Of a DNA stretch of 64,000 nucleotides, positions 46,375 to 58,341 are shown piece after piece; the stretch's first letter is position 1, and each line of letters opens with the position of its first letter. Origin of the DNA: Hyaloscypha bicolor E. Its lineage: Eukaryota > Ascomycota > Leotiomycetes > Helotiales > Hyaloscyphaceae. The translations under genes and the position numbers were made by a program. Location of the stretch: the NCBI RefSeq assembly GCF_002865645.1, contig NW_020194519.1, forward strand, positions 1,919,542-1,983,541. The letters run 5' to 3'. A model generated the notes under the pieces. The model was not told where the DNA came from and made no database searches. It worked only from the letters and a program-made list of their open reading frames with translations.

Positions 46375-47952
46375 CTACTTGAATACTTTGCCATCGGCCC
46401 ATGGGTATTCCTTGCCATCAACAACGACTGGCTTCTCCCAGGTCCATTGCTCGTTGACAAACTCCTTGTCCTCGGCCTTCGTGGGGTCCAACTTAGTGAA
46501 TTCGTAGCTCTCATAGTCGGGGGCGACATCGAAAGCTGGCAGGGCCTCCTGTCCACGGACAACGAAAGCTCCCTTGATGACGGAATCATCCTTGACACCA
46601 TAGACGGAAGCACAGCCGAAGATGTACTTGCGAGATGCCTCGAGACGAGCGAAGAAACCACCAATCAAGTTGGAAGTCATGAAGATCTGGGTGAGCTCGT
46701 CATTGTACTTGTAGTCAACCTTCCACAAGGAGTACTCATCAGCCTTGAAGTTCTCCCAAAACCACTTGAGAGCATCAGGAGTGTCGTTGTTGGAGTATTG
46801 ACGCTTCCACTCATCAAGGACAAGAGTTGGCTTTGGCAAGGCTTCGAGGGGGTGCTTTGGCTTTGGTGCTGCGGGGGCTTCCTCCTCGTCATCCTCTTCA
46901 ACTTCCTTAGCCTTGGGCTTTGGGGCTTCCTTCTTAGGTGCGGCTTCCTTCTTCGGCTGCTCTGGCTTCTTGGGGGGAGTGTTCTTGATCGCCTCGTCGA
47001 TGAGAGAAAGCTTGGGGACAACGGCGGAGTAGATTGGTTGATTGTAGACAGTCTCATACCACCGAGTCACGTTGGGGTTCTCAGAACGCCACCGCTTGTC
47101 GAAGAAGTACTGGAAGCCACGCGAGATGATACCAGCAGCAAACAAATCAGCCAGAGTGATACGCTCGCCGGCAAGATAAGTGTTGTTAAGAAGGTGCTCC
47201 TCGACAACGGAGACAGCCTTGAGGGCCGCCTTGGACGAATCCTCGACGCTCTTCTTGTTGTATGGGTCGCGGCCAACGAGAGGACGGAACCAACCACCAA
47301 GAGTAGGAAGGACCTCGTGGTTGAAGAAGGACATCCATTTCAGGATGGTCGCGTAGCTAACATGCTCGTCAGCGTCGGCGATCAGGAAAAAAAACGGTCT
47401 GGTACTTACTCCTGCTTGGTCTTGCCAAGGAGAGTTGTCTTCTCATTCTGGGAGGTGACTATGACAATATCAGTAGCTGTTTCAAAAAGGCGATGTGAAC
47501 AATGCGAGACAGAGTTAGGAGATGCTCAGAGTCTAATTAATATAATCAACACGGATGATTAAGACAGGGATAACTGAATGACTTTTTTTCATCATAGCAT
47601 AGGGTCAAATCTTGGCTGTGATGACAGCATGTTTGAGACTTCCACGTACTGTAAATGGCAATGGCAATAGCCTCGTGGAGGGTGTAACCATCGGCGCCGA
47701 CGAATGTTGGAACCTTTCCAAGCTTGTTGAGCTTGAGGTACTCTGCAGAGAGTCCCTTCTGTGGCTCTGTCTCGACAACCTCCAGTTCGACGTTGTTGGC
47801 CTTGGCCACCGCAAGAATGGCAGATGAGCGGGGGTTGCCCTGGAGAACACAACAAATGTCAGCTTCGAGAAGCAAATTTTGAAGGGGTGACTTGATGAGA
47901 GCTGGAGCAATTGACTTACCGTGTAGGTGTAGAGCTTTCCGAAAGGCGCCAT
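46375..47952 (-). CDS. Translation elongation factor eEF1B gamma subunit
   Basis: The gamma subunit of the guanine-nucleotide exchange complex for eEF1A. Exons 47952-47920, 47839-47650, 47458-47410 and 47356-46375 give 417 residues. Order: GST N-terminal thioredoxin-like fold (MAPFGKLYTYTGNPRSSAIL), GST C-terminal helices (NNTYLAGERITLADLFAAG), a Lys/Glu/Pro linker (KKEAAPKKEAPKPKAKEVEEDDEEE), then the EF1G domain (HPLEALPKPTLVLDEWKRQYSN to WADGKVFK). Codon use is strongly biased, which creates a long antisense frame on the plus strand. It shares a 226-bp promoter with uS9m. Confidence 0.97.
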
Positions 47953-48178
47953 GATTCTGGTTCTCGTGGTGGTTTGGATGTTTTGGTAAAGAAGTTGTGA
48001 CTCCGAGCTTTCGAAATTTTATTTTGCTGGCCCCTGGCCGTGGGTCGGTTTTAGGTGGGGCGCTCGGGCCTCTTAGTCACGTGTGGAGCCTGAAATTCTT
48101 ACCTCGCGGCAAATTGATTTGTACATCGATTTGGAGAGCTTGCCAGTGAACCCACCTCTGAGCCAGCCACCTCTAAAT
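47953..48178. promoter_or_regulatory. Bidirectional promoter eEF1B-gamma / uS9m
   Basis: 226 bp between divergent starts of two translation genes, one cytosolic and one mitochondrial. Confidence 0.55.
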
Positions 48179-49187
48179 ATGAAGGTAGCTTGGCTCCCTA
48201 CCGCCCTCCGCGAAGGCCTTCGATGCCAATTCTTTGCTCGGCAGACTATATTAAATCCCCGCCTAAGGCGGCGTGGCCTCAATGCTTCAGCAAAGCAGTT
48301 CAGCACCTCGATCAGGTTACGAGCGGGGATCGCAGCCCCTGAGATAAAATTCAAGAACCAAGGCAAGGGAGAGGGTGAAGAGGAGAAGATATTTTTTGCT
48401 CGACTCATTCCCGAATCACCATCATACTTCACCGCACAGCCAGCGTTCACCGATGACCTCCTTGCCCTGCAAGACCTCGTTAGAAAATACTCGACTCTCC
48501 CGGTCGTGAAGCCAGGCGAGGCGCCTCGAGTGGCATGGCGATCACTGGTTGAGTACAGGAATATGGTCGGTGAATCAGTCAAGGCATCGAAATACCACAA
48601 GATCGTTGAAGTCCTCCGCCGGCTCAACCAGATACAGCCATCTCTTATGCCCTCTGATGTGGCGGCTGCTCTGAACGAGTACAAACGAGACATCAGTCCA
48701 TTTCAAAACGTATCGAAGATAGCCCCGCTTGATGAGTTTGGAAGAGCTGCAGGTCATGGAAGGAGGAAAACTTCGTCGGCAACAGCTTGGGTTGTGGAAG
48801 GCACTGGGGAGGTATTGGTCAACGGAAAGACGCTTGCAGAAGCATTTGGTAGGATACATGACAGAGAAAGTGCTATTTGGGCCCTGAAAGCTACGGACAG
48901 AATCGACAAGTACAATGTATGGGCTAGGGTTGGAGGTGGAGGAACAACAGGTCAGGCTGAAGCTATGACTTTGGCTGTTGGAAAGGCGTTACTGTCACAT
49001 GAGCCTGCGCTGAAGCCTGCATTACGAAGAGGTACGTGTTTTTACATCACATGCCCAATCATGCAAACTGAATTTCTTGCTCACGGAATGTATAGCCGGG
49101 TGTATGACGCGCGATCCCAGGAGGGTAGAGAGGAAAAAGCCCGGACACCGCAAGGCAAGAAAGATGCCCGCATGGGTGAAGCGATAG
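48179..49187 (+). CDS. MRPS9: Mitochondrial small-subunit ribosomal protein uS9m
   Basis: Component of the mitochondrial 37S ribosomal subunit. Exons 48179-49031 and 49096-49187 give 314 residues. The first ~45 residues are rich in Arg and Ser ([31 protein letters not shown]), a good import presequence. A fungal middle region follows, then the uS9 core ([42 protein letters not shown]) and the C-terminal [22 protein letters not shown] ending. The second exon supplies only the basic tail that contacts P-site tRNA, and its ending KR is conserved. A longer frame in exon 1's continuation past 49031 is intron read-through. Confidence 0.95.
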
Positions 49188-51562
49188 ATGATGTTGTATT
49201 ATATTGTATCTCACGAAACACAATGTCCATGGGACACCAGAAAATACGAAAAACATCGAAACCGGTGACCAAAAACCTTGAAAGATCCAGTTACATATAC
49301 TGCTATTAGGACCAGTGTCCGGACTCTTTGAGTCTCCGGAGTTCTCCTTTACTCCACACTTATCGGATCCCAATCGGGACGGCTCAAATCAAGCGATGTG
49401 GAAATGCATCAGCGATAGTGCTTGGCTCCACCTAGTAACGCCCTCCGATCCCACCTTCGAGTTCTCTGTGCCCGAAGTGTCTCTGACATCCGAGTGGATG
49501 TGGAGGTGAGGTTATATTAAGGTATTTGCTGTATTTGAACAAGGCTATAGAGTGAGCATTTGCCCAAAAATACCATTTGTGCCAAATGGGCTTGCTTCAA
49601 TGGACCAAAATATTCTAGGACATTGAGAGTGGGAGCTTTCCTGAGTATGGTAGTGAATCTTTGAAAGCGATTTTGTTGCACTTCGCTTCAACGTGCCAAG
49701 GGTTTGTTGGTACAATGGGAATGTTCGTAGTCGGAAACTCGAGTGCATCTTGCACTTGATAGACTCGTTTGTTGCATGTTGCATCGAGTCCCCAACGTTT
49801 CCTAGGATATTGTGATCATCATCAATGTAGAATTTTCGTCCCATGTCAAGACGGCCGTATCAGCTCCCCTCAAGTAGAAACCATTCCTCGGCGCTTTTAT
49901 TGAACAGTTGGGAATGTTCCAAACTTTGAGAACCAACTCAATGTACCAATACTTTTGGAGCTTTGAAGCGCTTCAATAGGCTAGGGTTTCTGGTACAATG
50001 AGGCACCATTCGTCAAAGCCAGAATGAACATCACCCCTAAGCCTATGCCATTTTATTGCAAACCGCATCAATGCCCCCCAAGTTCTTGGAATATTGGAAA
50101 CGGATAGCTCATTACATTCGAGTGAATTTTGACGTGACTGAACTCCTTTTCTTGCAATGTCCCGGAATCCCGGAAAAGGATTGAGATTGGTTTCACCTCA
50201 TTCCCAATTTGTTGCAAATGTTATGCTCCAGATAAGACTTCAGTTTTGTGTTCATTATCTCCCTAATGAAAACTTTAGGCTCCCACCCGAGGCGCGATAC
50301 CTCGTACTCTTCTTGTCACTTTTATTGTCCTCTGCGCTTGCAAAGAGCTCAAACTCATGCTCACGATGTAACCTCGATTCTCACGCCAAGAAAGGCAATC
50401 CGCGCAGAAGGGTAATAGTTCCCTTCCTAGCCTAGCCATCAATTACCCAATTTACCATTCCTCTCTGTAAATGCATGTCGTTCTCCCTGCCAATATATTT
50501 GCTTTTTCATTATCCCAGCTAGACAGAGAAGGTGGGCCGGACTCTTCAGCCCCATGTCGATCGTTGACCCACCCACCCACACCCAATAATTGCCACATAC
50601 ACTATTCATGCAAGCCTAAGCCCCCAAATCTTCCGGCCGAAAATAAGATGTTACCCACGCCCATGGAATCAGGATTTCTAGCGCATGCATGCTGACGCCT
50701 CACACTTTCTGTGGAGTCGAGTCTCCTGACGTGTGACAAATCTTGAACAAGCGGCACGGTTCCCTTCCCAGCCCCAGCAGGTCTGTGCGTGGAATTAATA
50801 AGCGCAAGGTTGTGGACCAGTGTTGCGCTTCTTGTACAAGGCGGGGTTGCATTACTTCGGGCACAAGTCGAGAAACTTTGATAACAAAGGCTTTCATGTC
50901 GATCTCTCCGCCTTGCATGTCGATCTTCTATATCACGGTCAAATCCGCTGCTTCTTTTGGAACTGTCTTTCAGCCTCACTTCGTGTACGACTTGGCTTTC
51001 CTTTTGTCCATTGAATAATGCCGAGACAGCTTCTCGGGAACAGCCTTTCTCACCCAGAGCCTCGGGCCTAGGCATCCAAGACAATATATTTCTTTTCACT
51101 GACGCTGAGACAAAAGCAACGATGATCGAGTGGGATCGCCGGGAATTTGACAGAATCTGAACAACCATGTCTGTCATCTGACAAATCTTGGCCATCAAAC
51201 AGCTAATCCCGATCCCAGCTGTCAGCGGGTCTAGTATTGTTTTCTTTTGTATGTGCAAAGTCTAGAGTTATGTACTCCTACATGAAATGGCTGCCAGGAT
51301 TTGGTTTTAGCCTCGAAGTGCTTGTGAAAGCCCGCCGTGTATCTCGTGCCCCGTGTCGTCATCAAAATCGTCTTTACGCAGGACGAAGGTCACGCTTTTT
51401 ATGCCCGTAAATGCCAAGATGCAATCCGGCCAACACCTGACAGAACCCCCAAGCGCAGAGCTATGTTCTAACAGTGAGAGGGAGAAGATGGGACGCTAAA
51501 CGAGGACAAGGTGTAATTTTACAAAGAGCGCGGAATAAATTTATAAAGTTGAATTGGCCGAT
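49188..51562. other. Gene-poor interval with a diverged direct repeat
   Basis: About 2.4 kb without a recognisable gene. Short frames on both strands (such as 50602-51258 minus) match nothing. The left part is AT-rich and contains two related copies of a ~150-bp sequence, listed separately. It may be the remains of a decayed repeat. Confidence 0.5.
49656..50097 (+). repeat. Diverged direct repeat, two copies offset by ~284 bp
   Basis: Copy 1 (~49656-49812) and copy 2 (~49940-50097) share ordered anchors: TTTGAA..GCG, GCTTCAA, AGGGTTT, GGTACAATG (49709 and 49992), GCATC (49781 and 50065) and ATATTG (49807 and 50091). The offset is 283-284 for all the later anchors, which random matches would not give. 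Between anchors the copies are heavily diverged. No third copy was found at one more step in either direction. Confidence 0.55.
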
Positions 51563-52780
51563 TCAAGGCGGTGCCCGGCCCATGCCAGCGTGGACAGGCC
51601 CGCCGCCCTCTATAGACTCTTGAAGATCGAGGCATTCGGTAAGAACTAAGAGACCAAATCAGTCAAAATTGACATATGCAATATCCTTGAGAGGAGACTT
51701 ACTCATTATTATTTGTTCCTCCGCGACCCCGTACTGATAATCGACAAGACCGTGCTTCTCCACCGCATCACACATCCTAATCAGGTCTTTTGCCATTTTG
51801 CTAATGAAATCCTGGCTCATGAGGGTTTGAGGTGGTTGTATTCGCTGACCAGATTCCAACATATCTTTTTGTTTTTGGAAAATGCTGAGCCATGCCGTGT
51901 TGAACTCTCCCCAGAGGCGAATTCGATCGGCGTGAAGCGTAACTTCGTCTACAGTAAGGCCTTGATCAGAAACCATTAGTGGGAGGTCAAACAGAAGAAA
52001 TGCAATCTTACCCAAATCTCCAACATGCCCTAATAGCCATTCCGAGACCTCGAGCAAGGATGAACTGGCATCCGTAAGGCGCCCATTTATAATATTTTGA
52101 AAAATTTCCTTCAGGGCTGTCTGATATGCAGTATATGCAGCCTCCATCCCCGGGCCTTGGGCCTGATATTCCTCTTCTTCCATAATTTCTGGAGCAGGTT
52201 GAGGCATTCCACCAAGTCCCATAGCGCCAGCATAACCTTGTTGCAGAAGGGGCGTGCGGTCTGCGGGACTTGGTTGGTGTTGTTGGTAAGAAGATCCCGA
52301 AGATGCATGGTGTTGTAGACCAGGAGGGCCAGGTGCGCTTGTAGGTTCGTTGGGGAAGTAGGGAGCTGCAACGTCTGACAGCATCTGCATGGTTGCAGGC
52401 TGCCGTGCCTGAAATTGCGGAGTGGAATCGTAAACGGTATTTTGCGGACCTTGTTGTGCAACATTGTACATGAGGTCTGGATTGTAACTCGAAAAACCTT
52501 GCTGTTGTCTCTGGTCTTGCGCATAGCCGGGTTGGTACTGCATAGGATTCGAAGGTAGTGGTGCAGGAAATGAAGAAGATTGTTCTTGGTAGTACCCAGG
52601 ATATGCTGTTGCACCTCCCGCCCCTCGAGCTGCAGATGGTGAAGTAGCTAAAGGTGCCGGGCGATACCTCTCCGATGAGGAAGTGGAGAACCCGCGCCCT
52701 TGACTCTCTGCATTGAATCTTGGATCTGATCCTGAATACGGCGGTTCATTCTGCCTCCTTCGGCGGCTGTTGTCGTCCAT
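51563..52780 (-). CDS. Uncharacterised conserved fungal protein, Gln/Pro-rich
   Basis: Exons 52780-52012, 51960-51703 and 51645-51563 give 369 residues from the first in-frame ATG. The first ~240 residues are low-complexity (Gln, Pro, Ser, Tyr; runs such as YQQHQPSPADRTP). The C-terminal ~130 residues look folded and mostly helical: TALKEIFQNIINGRLTDAS, LLEVSEWLLGHVGDLGLTV, LHADRIRLWGEFNTAWLSIF. Splicing the last two introns removes stretches that would otherwise give a premature end and restores ILTECLDLQESIEG. Upstream of the ATG the frame stays open and protein-like (to ~52999, after an AAG acceptor, with DIADFLDLCREYSSSRT), but has no ATG, so an upstream first exon is likely. Function unknown. 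Confidence 0.75.
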
Positions 52781-54221
52781 GCCCCGCTCGAAGGCTGCAA
52801 GTGAGCCTATCAACAACGGATCAAGTCGATGCGCCGCCTGCGGCAAAGGGACTGGTGTTGAATGAAGGAGTGCCAGCTTGCTGAGTTTCTGTTCCCGGGT
52901 AATCAGATACTTCAGATTCCTGCAAACGAATGCTGTCAACGAATGTGGCGTTCTCGAGGAGGAGTACTCTCGGCACAGGTCGAGGAAATCAGCTATATCC
53001 TTGTCAGTGGTCTTGAAAACCGAGCGAGAGAGGCGCGATGTAGGCGTACCTGAGATGCCGTGTGGTGGAAAATGGGGAAAGGGGACAGGCTTTTTTGGTC
53101 TGCACTGTGCGGATTGGCCTCCTTAAAGTGTTCGAGGCTGACGTTGTAGGCACAGGTCAAGATAGGTACACCAGGTCGTCGACACTAATGGATAAAGAAA
53201 GCCCAAATATAATTAGGTGAATATGACTCGGCCGTTGAATGGCCAGTGGGAGCAGTTTCGCAGAATGTAAAGAATCTCACACGTCTGGCGGTTATTGGCT
53301 CACTGCGTTGTTTAACAACTCTCCATCCACTCCTGGGTAAATCCTTGGTGTTATGACAGGCAAGGTCCTTGCGGAGGATCTGCTTTGTAGGGCAAACGGC
53401 ACCAAGGTAACAGAAAGCGATGCCAGGCTTCAACAACGCTGTTCCGTTGGGGCCAGCTCCAGCGCTCGAGGGGGGAGGGGCGCCTTTATTCTGACGTCCT
53501 AGTGAATCAAGGTCCCAAGTTCTCGCACGCCAAAGCCAACTCTTCCAGAAGCCCTAGACAGCGTTTGGGACTAGCTGGCCACGAGAGATTGTTGTTTCAA
53601 TTTGCCGAACCTGGGAGAAGCAGCCAGACACAGAGAGCACTGGGCGGCTTGTTCTCTCAGATATAAAGATGGTGCTCTGAACGGCTCAGTCTCTTCGGCA
53701 AAGGGCCCGAATAATGGGCACCTTGGCGCCACGACCAAATCGCATGAGTTGGAACGCTTGAAATTCGAGGGTCGCCTGACCACAGACTCGGAGGAAACGG
53801 AATGAAGTTGGGTTAGAGTTGGAGATGTACAGAGACCCTCGTCTGGCAGACTTCAAGAGTGCCTACTAAACTTCAAGCGCGGCCAGGTCTCTTGAACGTT
53901 CTCGGAGGCCGTACGGTGTCGACTCGATGGCTGCAGCAAGCACGAAGCACGTACAGGAATGGAGGGAGCAGTTAGTGAGAAACTGCTGCAGATCTGGCCG
54001 CGCCCAGGGCCGGAGACTTTAATAAGAGGGCACGAGGGCTGGAGAGGAGCGAGAGGCGAGTCGACCTTACTGCTGTGGCTGTTTTGGCGTGGATGAGGAG
54101 GGAGCCAGAGCTAGCTAGTTCTTTCGGCTCTCGTCTGAGCGGGGTGTTTCGAGCAATTATTCAACACCAGCGTGTGCACCGCGATCTGTCTCCTCGACCT
54201 GGCTCTCACTCTCGCCCTGTG

Positions 54222-54247
54222 CCCACTGCCCACTGCCCACTGCCCAC
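54222..54247. repeat. CCCACTG tandem repeat (3.7 units)
   Basis: A perfect 7-bp microsatellite, CCCACTG repeated three times plus CCCAC. No coding context. Confidence 0.8.
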
Positions 54248-55539
54248 GAACAAGCGTTGGAGTGGTCGGTCCAATTGCCCAATCGCCGCGTGTGGAATGC
54301 TCCGAGATGTCGCCTTGGTTTCCGCGCTACTGCCAGGCACAGTGTGGAAATCTTGCTTCTACTTGAGGACGCACGTTTCTGTCCCTTTTTGCATCCGCCT
54401 CATTTCAGTCACAGGAGCAGAGGCAGAGATAGGCGGATCAGGTGGGCCGATCGAAATGAGGAGCTTTCTGCTCACAACCTAGTCCTAGCCAGCACGCGGA
54501 TTTAGAGTTGGTCAAGTGGCAGGGTGTGCTGCGGGTTGGGCTGCTACGCAACGATGACTGCCGCGCGTGAGTCGTGGGTTGTTGGCGAACAACAGCGGGC
54601 ACAGCTTCCGTGACTCGGAAAAAAGGCCGGTGGAGAGATTGGTTTATGTGCACTGAAGAAACTTCGAGACCGAAGGTTGAGACAGCGTGGAAATAAAACA
54701 GAAAGTCCTCGGGACTTGCTTGGACCCTGCCAGGATAATCAGCCCCGGTGGATCGACAGAGCGGCGTCTGTGCCAGGATCTAGTGATCGCCAGATAGGGC
54801 GATTCTGGAATATGATATCTGAGATAGGAAACCAGAGACGCCAGTCTCTGTCCAACCGCGAGTGAAGAAGAAGGCTTTCAGAGGCAGAAAAAGCATCCAA
54901 AAGGGCCGTGGGGAATATTAGCCGGGGTAGGCAATTATTGAGCCTTGGTTTGGGGTCGTGCGGGTGAGGCTTCAGAAACGGAAAGGCAAGTCAACATGTG
55001 GGCTGTGGGTTGGCTACCTATTTTGGTCTTGGCCAAAGAATACAAAAAGGAAGGTGTCCAGGCAAGAAGAGAAGGGGGGAGTTGGAAGAAAGGAAGGGGA
55101 GGGAAGGGAAAGGACCAGCCGAAGAAGCAAAGACTTGGCTCGGACCAGAGGGACATAGGAGCAAGCAGCAGAGCGAAAGCAAGGAAGGCAGAATAATCCG
55201 CTGGACCTCGACCAACATCAACGAACCCGTATCGGATGCCGGGCCCCCTGTGGTTAGCATGCGGATAGGAGTCCCAAAGAGGCCGAGGAAAGACGGTGTT
55301 GTGGGGGAGCCGAGAGCGCAACGAGGAATGCGTACAATCCTAAGGGGGAGCCTCGTCAAGGCGGTGCCGTGATTGGCGTGGCTGTGGGGTGCGCCACTGT
55401 CCTTGTTCGCTGTCTCTCATGGTATTGATATCGCCGCCGTCGTGGCCCTCAGGACTGAGACGGCCACAATAAGATGCGCAAGTCGGTCGCAGTACGGAGT
55501 ACTGTCTGTATTTTCGGGAGCAGCCTCCTCGGTTTGCTG

Positions 55540-55563
55540 GCCAGCGCCAGCGCCAGCGCCAGC
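55540..55563. repeat. GCCAGC tandem repeat (4 units)
   Basis: Four perfect GCCAGC hexamers in a row in GC-rich intergenic DNA. Confidence 0.8.
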
Positions 55564-58074
55564 TCCCGCAGCCCGCACAGAATGCCTTTCCTCCTCAGCG
55601 GAGGAGTTCAACCATTGCTGAGAGCATATCTGTCGATGCAGGGCTTTGCAGCCTTGGGCCAGGAGCCCGTCAGGCAGGCTGCAGAAGTTCAGGTACCAGC
55701 ACGCTTGTCCACGCTTGCACACGCTTGCCCTGGGGGGCGGGATACTCCCTGAAACAGCGCGCATGGATATGGACAGAGAGGGACAGGGAGCTGGGAGCTG
55801 TGAGCTGAGCCCGACAGCCCAGCACAGGGGCAGGTGGGCGTGGTGGGCGGCGGTGGGCGCGGTGGAGATCTGGACGAAGTGGGCGTGGTCGCCGGTGGGT
55901 GACTCTGCTACGTCTGCGGAGAAATGTCGAGGCCTGTTCCTTGTGTTTACGACGTGAGGTGAGGTCCTGGTGGTCGTCAAATTAGACCCCTGAATCCCTG
56001 CCACATTATTTGCTGCATAACACCTTCGTACCCCTGGCCAAGATCTACGTAGCCCGCTGCAGCAGGCCGGCCCATCATTGCTGGGAACGACAGATGCGGA
56101 GCAGCCGGACGGCACTTGGCCTCGTATCCAGACGCCCCCTTCTACGTGCAGCGCTTTGCTGGATCAATAGCTGCACTTTTCGCCTCTTGGTCTCGTCTTC
56201 ACTGACGTGCTTCAGCTTGAGAGGACTCACTTTCAGCTCCTGCTGTCGTCTTGTTGCCACATTTATAGCCGTCCCGCTCCCACTCCCCTCTCACTTCAAC
56301 ACCCCGCCACCCCGCCACCCACGCATCACTCAATAGCGGCTCGAGCACCCAGATTCTTGGGAAAGCTCCCTTCGAGTCAGGGCAGACTTGTCTGAGAGAC
56401 ACGCAATTGGTCAATCCCAATCTCAACACGGCACGCTCCAATAGCGAGCGGCCGTCCGGTTCAAGCTTCGATAGAGTGCCGGTCCAGATTCCAAAAGAGT
56501 GTGCAGCACTGCAGTCTGCAGCCCCCTCGGTCAGTGGGCGAGTAAGTGGGCGAGTGGGCGGACGGGAGCATCAGCCAATCGGCAGTCTTCCAATTTCGGT
56601 CCCACGCCTGTTCTTCCACTTTGTTTCGACTGCAAGTGCGGTTTTACTGCCGTTCCAAGCGGCCTTCGGTGCCCTGGCAGACTGGCACTTACGTTGTAAG
56701 GTTACGGACTACGGAGTACAGTAAGTACTTGCAGAAGCCATGCCTTCTTTTGCCGCTTTGCCAGAAGCAGCCCCGTGTTCAGGCGCATGAGCCCGTGCTA
56801 GCTCCTTTTTACAATTATGCGGACAAAAGATTCGCAGAAATGCGCCCAGAAAATACCGAGTGTAACACCCCGTCAAGGCCCCAAAGGCCCCCCCCCCCCA
56901 AGGGCGCGCGCGGAGTCAGGGGTTCGCAATTTCATCCCGAATGGAGTTGTTCCGGATCGCCAGTCGAAACTCGCATCAAGCCGCCCCGACGAGGCTGCAG
57001 ATTCAGTACAGAACGGAAGATCTTGAACGTTTTCCATTTCGTCATTTCACGCACGGCACATCACAACCTGCAGGGAAATTCCTTTCCCACTGGAGCCTTG
57101 TCCTAGGAAGTCCCTTGAATCCACCACGTGCCATAGAGAAATAGGTCGATGCCACGGACGATTATTCAGCAGCCATCATGTTGGGCCGTTGAAACGTGCA
57201 TACAGATATCAACACCAAAGGGGAGCTTGACGCCCGAAGACGTGGAAGCCCGACAATCCCCAAGCTTCCGAGCTTTCTTTCCATTCCAGGTCCACCTCAG
57301 CAGTCCTCGCGTCCTCGCAAGGATTCCCAAAAGCGATGATGACAATGTTCTTCCGTCTTTTCAAAACCAACAGCTAAAACGAATGCAGCCTTACAGTCTC
57401 ACCATGTTCACCCCTGACGCGTGCCTTGCCCACCCCCCCATTCACCCACAACTCATCTCGGATTCTCGGCTAGAAGTCTCATCTCATGTCAAGTTTCTCA
57501 ATTCTGTGGGAAGCCGCACAGACCAGCCCCACTCAGCTCGTTCAAGCGACTTTCTAGAAGACGCTTAGAACAACCGTGCCAACCCTCACCCAAGCATTCC
57601 ATCCCAGGCCCGAGTTGAAAGTGGCTGGATTCCATGGTGAAACCTTTATCTCCGTTCATTGTGTTCCTTCTAGAAGGTTTCGCCTTTCCAAACCCCCAGC
57701 CCCCGCCTAATCGGGGCTGGGCGGAAATCCTTTGCATAATTGCGCGTTCATCTGAGTAGGCCATGGATCCGCCTCATGAGTGATCACCAACATCCTCGTT
57801 CGGCTCCATGCACCAGTTTTGGGGGTTGTAGATTTGTGATCTACGGAAAGAGGAAGACGGCAAGGGCTAGTGGTGTTTTGCATTGCTGATAACCATGGTT
57901 GTGGTGCATGAATTATGCACAAACCTGAAAAGCGAGGCGGGTTTGTTCTGCTTGACTTTGTTGACCTCCATAAGCTAGATTTTACAAGACGAGCCTTGGG
58001 CGCCAATTTGTCATCGGCTGACGTGGAAAGGGGACGCAAACATGGAGGAGACCATACCATTCTTGTGCGGAAGT

Positions 58075-58341
58075 TACCCGTCCGTACCTCCCCCATACCA
58101 TAGAGGGTTCGTGAAAGCAATCCGGTCTCGAAAGCAATCTGGCCAGGTATTTTACATGGTAAATTTGTATGGGAGGTACTTCTAGTTAATTGGGTCCGTG
58201 CCATGGAGTTTGGCAAGAGCACCAGTTTGGCGGGTGGCCAGATTGCTTTCGTGGCCAGATTGCTTTCGTGGCCAGATTGCTTTCGTGGCCAGATTGCCTT
58301 CACGAACACCCGTTGTAAGAAGTGGAAGGTACGAACGGGTA
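58075..58341. mobile_element. MITE-like palindromic element with TA ends
   Basis: A 267-bp inverted-repeat unit. The left end TACCCGTCCGTACCT (58075-58089) and the right end AGGTACGAACGGGTA (58327-58341) are reverse complements with one mismatch. Further in, GGGTTCGTGAAAGCAATC (58105-58122) pairs with GATTGCCTTCACGAACACCC (58292-58311). The outermost TA on both sides fits the TA target duplication of Tc1/mariner-type elements. There is no transposase, so it would be non-autonomous. The arms differ because the inner 17-bp motif occurs about twice on the left and four times on the right. Alternatively it is a local inverted duplication. Confidence 0.65.
58235..58302 (+). repeat. 17-bp minisatellite, 4 units
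   Basis: Units TGGCCAGATTGCTTTCG start at 58235, 58252, 58269 and 58286; the last unit is slightly changed (TTGCCTTCA). The same motif in reverse orientation is at 58129-58145, with a degenerate copy just before it. The units are adjacent without spacers. Confidence 0.9.

Noticed and set aside
46351..47562. 403-codon open frame on the plus strand
   Set aside because: It is antisense to eEF1B-gamma across exon 4 and its introns. The strong codon bias of that gene removes stops in the opposite frame. The translation resembles no protein.
51659..51702. Earlier stop for the uncharacterised protein (ending YVNFD)
   Set aside because: The last codons before it begin with GTAAGT. Splicing to 51645 continues the frame with a plausible helix, so this stop lies in an intron.
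55417..56115. 232-codon minus-strand frame in GC-rich DNA
   Set aside because: Overlaps other open frames on both strands, includes the GCCAGC microsatellite as an Ala/Gly run, and has no recognisable domain.
58235..58302. CRISPR-like short repeats
   Set aside because: Units are directly adjacent without spacers, and the genome is eukaryotic. It is a minisatellite.
57707..58309. 200-codon minus-strand frame with repeated KAIWP
   Set aside because: The apparent peptide repeat comes from the 17-bp minisatellite, which is not a multiple of three, so no unit keeps the frame. It runs through the MITE-like element.
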